DNA of 8,565 nucleotides. Origin: Azonexus sp. Its GTDB lineage: Bacteria > Pseudomonadota > Gammaproteobacteria > Burkholderiales > Rhodocyclaceae. Below, piece after piece: positions 4,939-8,565 of the stretch; the stretch's first letter is position 1, and each line of letters begins with the position of its first letter. The notes below the pieces were generated by a model. That model was given only the letters and a program-made list of their open reading frames with translations. It ran no database searches and was not told the DNA's origin. The position numbers and the translations under genes were made by a program. The stretch covers positions 1-8,565 of the forward strand of contig JAUYQT010000378.1 of assembly GCA_030697085.1 (NCBI GenBank). Reading direction: 5' to 3'.

Positions 4939-7932
4939 ATGCCGGTCAGCTTTCTCTCTAATGAACAGCGCGAAAGCTATGGCCGATACACCGGAGCGCC
5001 ATCGGCCGACGACCTCGCCCGTTACTTCCACCTGGACGACAGCGACCATGCATTGATCGCGCAGAAGCGCGGCGCACACAACCGGCTTGGCTTCGCCGTG
5101 CAGCTCGGGACGTTGCGTTATCTCGGCACCTTCCTGGAAAGCCCGCTGGCCGTGCCGGCGCCGGTACTGCATACGCTGGCCAAGCAACTGCGCATCAAGA
5201 CAGTTGATGATGCCAAAGCCTACAGTACGGGCGAGCAGCGGTGGCAGCACGCGACTGAAATTCAAACCCACTACGGCTATGTCGAAATCACCGAACGCCG
5301 GATCGGTTTCCGCCTGACCCGCTGGCTATACGCCCTTTGCTGGACCGGCACCGACCGGCCGACAGTGCTGTTCGAACGAACCGTTACTTGGCTGGTTACA
5401 CACAAGGTGCTGCTGCCCGGTTGTAGTACGCTCGAACGCTACATCGCCCACCTACGCAGTCGAGTTGAGGAGCGTCTGTGGCACTCGCTTGGTCGAGGCA
5501 TCAGCAGCGAACAGCAAGGAAAACTGGAAAGCCTTCTGCTCGTTCCGACTGGCAGCCGGAGTTCGCCACTGGATCAGTTGCGCAAAGGGCCAGTCATGGT
5601 GAGCAGCCGATCCTTGGTCGTCGCGCTCATGCGACTGCACTCGGTGCGCGAATTGGGTATCAGGCTGCCCGCAGCAGCCCGTATTCCAGCGACCCGGGTG
5701 GCGGCGTTGGCCCGGTTTGCCGGTGCTGCCAAGGTCAGTGCCTTCCTGCGCTTGCCGAATCCACGCCGCCTGGCCACGCTGGTCGCCTTTGTGCATTGCC
5801 TGGAAGCCAGCGCGCAGGACGATGGACTGGAAGTGCTGGAGGGGCTCCTGCGCGAATTGTTCGGTGACGCCATCAAGGCGGACAAGAAGTCGCGCCTGCG
5901 CACGCTCAAGGATCTGGATCAGGCGGCGGCAACGCTGGCCAGCGCCTGCCAGATGCTGCTGGACACCAGTTTGCCGGATGGCGATCTGCGCACCCTATTG
6001 TTCGAGAAAATTCCACGAAACGCGCTTACGTTGGCGCTCGAAGGCGTCAATGCGCTGATCCGACCGGCCGACGACGTGTATTACCAGGAGCTGGACGCCA
6101 AGTACAAGACGGTGCATTGTTTCCTACCGGCCTTGCTCGAGCACATTCGTTTCGGTGCGAATGTAGCTGGCGAGCCGGTCGTTGCTGCCTTTGATTGGCT
6201 GCGGGGCAACATGGCCCGCAAGAAACCGGGGAACGACGCCCCGCGCGAGGTGATCAGAAAGCCGTGGCAGCGGCATGTTCTGCGCGAGGATGGCAGCGTC
6301 GATTTCCATGCCTACACTTTTTGCTTGCTCGATGAGTTGCACACCGCCTTACGTCGGCGCGATGTCTTCGTATCGCCTAGTTGGCGCTATGCCGATCCGC
6401 GTGCCGGCCTGCTCGATGGCGCCGAATGGGAAGACACCCGGCCGATCATTTGCCGGACGCTTGGACTGTCGGCCCACCCAGAGCCGACCTTGACCGCTTT
6501 GACCAACGAGCTGGATCGAACCTATCGCGCCGTGGCCTCTCGGTTGCCCGACAACCCGGCGGTGCGTTTCGATCAGGTTGGCGACAAACAAGAGTTGGTA
6601 CTTAGTCCATTGGACAAGCTGGATGAACCGGCTTCGCTAATCGCATTGCGGGAGAGGGTCGCCGGCATGCTGCCGCGCGTGGACTTGCCGGAACTGATCC
6701 TGGAGGTGGCCGCGCGTACCGGCTTCACTGACGCCTTCACCCACCTCTCGGAGCGCACGGCCCGCGCCACCGATCTCCATATCAGCTTGTGTGCGGTACT
6801 GATGGCCGAAGCCTGCAATACCGGACCAGAGCCGCTGATTCGAGGCGACATTCCGGCGCTCAAGCGCGACCGCTTGTCCTGGGTAGACCAAAACTATGTT
6901 CGCGAAGATACGCTGACGGCCGCCAACGCAATGTTGGTGGCGGCGCAAAGTTGCTTGGCTTTGGCCAGCCAGTGGGGTGGCGGGGAGGTGGCATCGGCCG
7001 ACGGCATCCGTTTCGTGGCACCGGTACGCACAGTGCATGCCGGCCCCAATCCCAAATACTTTGGTTTAGGTCGCGGCGTCACCTGGTACAACCTGATCTC
7101 CGACCAGTTCTCTGGCCTGAACGACATCACCGTACCGGGCACTTTGCGCGACAGCCTGATCCTGCTGGCCGTGGTGCTTGAACAACAGACGGATCTTCAG
7201 CCGACCCAGATCATGACCGATACCGGCGCTTACAGCGACGTAGTGTTCGGCCTGTTCCGCCTGCTCGGCTATCGCTTCAGCCCGCGACTGGCCGATGTCG
7301 GCGGCACGCGCTTCTGGCGCATCGACCCGCAGGCTGACTACGGCCTGCTCAACACCATTTCGGCGCATAACCTGAGCTTGCAAAAAATCGTACCGCACTG
7401 GGACGACATACTGCGCCTAGTTGGATCACTCAAGCTCGGTCTGGTGCCGGCCACCGGCATCATGCGCACGCTCCAGGTCGGTGATCGGCCAACCCGGCTG
7501 GCGCTGGCTATCGCGGAATTCGGCCGGATCGACAAAACGCTACACACGCTGACCTACATCGATGACGAAGCCAAGCGCCGGGGTACGCTGACGCAGCTGA
7601 ACCGGGGTGAAGGGCGCCACAGTGTTGCGCGGGCCGTATTTCATGGCAAGCGTGGCGAGTTGCGCCAGCATTACCGCGAAGGGCAGGAAGACCAGTTGGG
7701 TGCGCTTGGTTTGGTGCTAAACATGATCGTCTTGTGGAACTCCATGTACATGGAGGCCGCCTTGGACCAACTGCGCGCTGACGGCTACACGGTGAAGGAC
7801 GAAGACGTGGCGCGGTTGTCGCCGCTTCTGCACGAGCACATCAACATGCTGGGTCGGTATTCGTTCTCGGTGCCTGATGCTGTCGCCAAAGGCGAATTGC
7901 GCCCTCTACGGGATCCGGAGGACGAAGAGTAG
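4939..7932 (+). CDS. tnpA: TnpA, Tn3-family DDE transposase
   Basis: A full-length 997-residue transposase that binds the 38-bp ends and carries out replicative strand transfer. The N-terminal part (about 1-170) is the DUF4158-type DNA-binding region, starting FLSNEQRESYGRYTGAPSAD. The C-terminal Tn3 catalytic domain (about 580-975) holds ASADGIRF with Asp688, IMTDTGAYSD with Asp761, and LNRGEGRH with Glu891. The spacings (73 and 130) fit the Tn3 DDE triad. The conserved HGKRGELRQHYREGQEDQLGALGLV block follows the Glu. The ATG has AGGAG (4929-4933) five bases upstream. There is no frameshift or stop, so it looks active. The gene ends 88 bp before IRR. G+C is clearly higher than in the passenger region to the left. 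Confidence 0.97.
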   Translation: MPVSFLSNEQRESYGRYTGAPSADDLARYFHLDDSDHALIAQKRGAHNRLGFAVQLGTLRYLGTFLESPLAVPAPVLHTLAKQLRIKTVDDAKAYSTGEQRWQHATEIQTHYGYVEITERRIGFRLTRWLYALCWTGTDRPTVLFERTVTWLVTHKVLLPGCSTLERYIAHLRSRVEERLWHSLGRGISSEQQGKLESLLLVPTGSRSSPLDQLRKGPVMVSSRSLVVALMRLHSVRELGIRLPAAARIPATRVAALARFAGAAKVSAFLRLPNPRRLATLVAFVHCLEASAQDDGLEVLEGLLRELFGDAIKADKKSRLRTLKDLDQAAATLASACQMLLDTSLPDGDLRTLLFEKIPRNALTLALEGVNALIRPADDVYYQELDAKYKTVHCFLPALLEHIRFGANVAGEPVVAAFDWLRGNMARKKPGNDAPREVIRKPWQRHVLREDGSVDFHAYTFCLLDELHTALRRRDVFVSPSWRYADPRAGLLDGAEWEDTRPIICRTLGLSAHPEPTLTALTNELDRTYRAVASRLPDNPAVRFDQVGDKQELVLSPLDKLDEPASLIALRERVAGMLPRVDLPELILEVAARTGFTDAFTHLSERTARATDLHISLCAVLMAEACNTGPEPLIRGDIPALKRDRLSWVDQNYVREDTLTAANAMLVAAQSCLALASQWGGGEVASADGIRFVAPVRTVHAGPNPKYFGLGRGVTWYNLISDQFSGLNDITVPGTLRDSLILLAVVLEQQTDLQPTQIMTDTGAYSDVVFGLFRLLGYRFSPRLADVGGTRFWRIDPQADYGLLNTISAHNLSLQKIVPHWDDILRLVGSLKLGLVPATGIMRTLQVGDRPTRLALAIAEFGRIDKTLHTLTYIDDEAKRRGTLTQLNRGEGRHSVARAVFHGKRGELRQHYREGQEDQLGALGLVLNMIVLWNSMYMEAALDQLRADGYTVKDEDVARLSPLLHEHINMLGRYSFSVPDAVAKGELRPLRDPEDEE

Positions 7933-8020
7933 TCAGTGCAGTCGCAGGAATGGAGGGCTACAAATTCCGAGTGTGCGGGAACGGCGGACAGCACTACTAC
8001 TCGATAATCAATGACAAATA

Positions 8021-8058
8021 CCTAACCCGGTTTTCCGTTCCACTGCACCCGAAACCCC
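8021..8058. repeat. Right terminal inverted repeat (IRR) of the transposon
   Basis: Reading inward from 8058 it begins GGGGTTTCGGGTGCAGTGG and ends GGTTAGG, with 35/38 identity to IRL. The inward TTTGTCAT extension is at 8018-8011. The 88 bases between the tnpA stop and this repeat show no gene. Confidence 0.95.
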
Positions 8059-8063
8059 TTAGC
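8059..8063. repeat. Target-site duplication, right copy (TTAGC)
   Basis: Exact copy of 2094-2098, directly outside IRR. It also forms part of a small hairpin, TAGCCG-GCAAT-CGGCTA (8060-8076), that overlaps the stop of the neighbouring gene. Confidence 0.92.
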
Positions 8064-8073
8064 CGGCAATCGG

Positions 8074-8358
8074 CTATTCGCTAAAACTGATCAACTCGAG
8101 ATCTGCCGCCTGCTGGCGTAATGGGATGAGTGCCTGGTAGCCCGGCGAGGTGTACCAGTGATTGACGGCTGCCTGGTTGGGAAAGCGGATAACGACGACA
8201 TCGCTGTGCCGATGTGCGCCACTCAAGATGCTGGCACTGGCACCGCGAAAGAGCAGTTCGGCCCCCCAGGGTTCGAGCGTGGCCGGGACCAGGGCGCGGT
8301 ATTGCGCCCATTTTTCTTCATCCTTGACGGTAATGTGACCGATGACGCAGGCGCTCAT
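8074..8358 (-). CDS. DUF1330-type small protein (dimeric alpha-beta barrel fold)
   Basis: A 94-residue cytoplasmic protein. The start MSACVIGHITVKDEEKWAQYRALVPATLEPWGAELLFRG and the later HRHSDVVVIRFPNQAAVNHWYTSPGYQALIPLRQQAADLELI are the typical DUF1330 pattern. These proteins have a ferredoxin-like, dimeric alpha-beta barrel fold; no reaction is firmly assigned. The ATG overlaps the TGA of the adenosyltransferase gene (ATGA), so the two form an operon with coupled translation. The stop lies 10 bases beyond the transposon target duplication, so the coding sequence is intact. The transposon now separates its 3' end from the convergent NorF-like gene. Confidence 0.85.
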   Translation of the reverse strand: MSACVIGHITVKDEEKWAQYRALVPATLEPWGAELLFRGASASILSGAHRHSDVVVIRFPNQAAVNHWYTSPGYQALIPLRQQAADLELISFSE

Positions 8359-8565
8359 GCGGCGTTTTTGGCTTTTTGCCAGAGCACATCGCCCCGGCCG
8401 CCGGCGCGGTTGAGGACACGGCCGAGGATAAAGAGGAGGTCGGAGAGGCGATTGATGTAACGCCGGGCGCTATCTGAAAGCGGTTCGGCGTTATGCAGGT
8501 GAACCATCGAACGTTCGGTGCGGCCGCAGATCGTGCGCGAGAGATGGGTTAATGCGGCGGCGCGG
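8355..8565 (-). CDS. PduO-type cob(I)alamin adenosyltransferase, C-terminal part
   Basis: This is the 3' end of a minus-strand gene running off the window; the last 69 residues are visible. They read RTICGRTERSMVHLHNAEPL, then YINRLSDLLFILGRVLNRAGG and GDVLW. The R-x-x-E-R motif, the Y-x-N-R-L-S-D-L-L-F block and the final D-V-L-W are the hallmarks of PduO-type ATP:corrinoid adenosyltransferases, which attach the adenosyl group to cobalamin. In NCBI naming such proteins are often called cob(I)yrinic acid a,c-diamide adenosyltransferase. The N-terminal half with the ATP site is outside the window. The stop codon overlaps the DUF1330-type start. Confidence 0.9.
   Translation of the reverse strand, partial: RAAALTHLSRTICGRTERSMVHLHNAEPLSDSARRYINRLSDLLFILGRVLNRAGGRGDVLWQKAKNAA

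Larger units (their letters stand above)
2099..8058. mobile_element. Complete Tn3-family transposon, 5,960 bp, with TA pair and GIY-YIG cargo
   Basis: The element is defined by near-identical 38-bp terminal inverted repeats starting GGGG, a perfect 5-bp target duplication (TTAGC), a full-length Tn3-type transposase and a serine resolvase, all seen directly. The order is IRL, GIY-YIG gene (minus), antitoxin and toxin (minus), res region, tnpR and tnpA (plus), IRR. It lies between the convergent NorF-like and DUF1330-type genes and breaks neither. The intact ends and open frames suggest a functional or recently active element. Tn3-family elements move replicatively: TnpA forms a cointegrate and TnpR resolves it at res. 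Toxin-antitoxin pairs next to the resolvase are a known variation of the family. The passenger part (about 2137-3450) is visibly richer in A+T than tnpA, pointing to a separate origin. Confidence 0.95.

Noticed and set aside
5452..7547. Many 70-130-codon ORFs in other frames of tnpA
   Set aside because: They are typical out-of-frame openings in a high-G+C gene; none shows a recognisable domain.

Overview
The window comes from a proteobacterial chromosome, most likely a betaproteobacterium. The support is the fairly high G+C coding sequence, the NorE/NorF-type denitrification genes and the cobalamin genes. A Rhodocyclales host such as Dechloromonas or Azonexus is an inference from gene style only.

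Layout. Positions 1-2048 and 8064-8565 are ordinary host sequence. The left flank holds the 3' part of an MFS transporter gene, then a two-gene unit for a NorE-like cytochrome c oxidase subunit III family protein and a NorF-like subunit IV family protein. The right flank, on the minus strand, holds the 3' end of a PduO-type cobalamin adenosyltransferase gene and a small DUF1330-type protein, joined by an ATGA overlap. The left and right genes converge.

A complete 5,960-bp Tn3-family transposon (2099-8058) sits between these convergent genes. It is bounded by 38-bp inverted repeats (35/38 identical, starting GGGG) and a perfect 5-bp target duplication, TTAGC (2094-2098 and 8059-8063). No host gene is broken.

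Inside the element, left to right, are: (i) a lower-G+C passenger region with a minus-strand gene for a LEM-3-like GIY-YIG nuclease-domain protein under its own near-consensus promoter, plus a possible 42-codon ORF; (ii) a minus-strand RelE/HigB-like toxin and Xre-type antitoxin pair, toxin first, overlapping by 17 nt; (iii) a 174-bp divergent intergenic region with three inverted-repeat sites, the likely res site, which also carries the promoters; (iv) tnpR, a serine resolvase; (v) tnpA, a full-length 997-residue DDE transposase. tnpR and tnpA read rightward together.

How it works together. TnpA acts on the terminal repeats for replicative transposition. TnpR would resolve the cointegrate at res. 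The toxin-antitoxin promoter lies in or beside res, so resolvase binding could link transposition control to addiction control. The GIY-YIG protein is a passenger of unknown role. The most notable points are the defined transposon boundaries, the embedded toxin-antitoxin pair and the GIY-YIG cargo. The architecture itself (TA pair next to tnpR in a Tn3-family element) is a known type; the cargo and the res layout deserve the second look.
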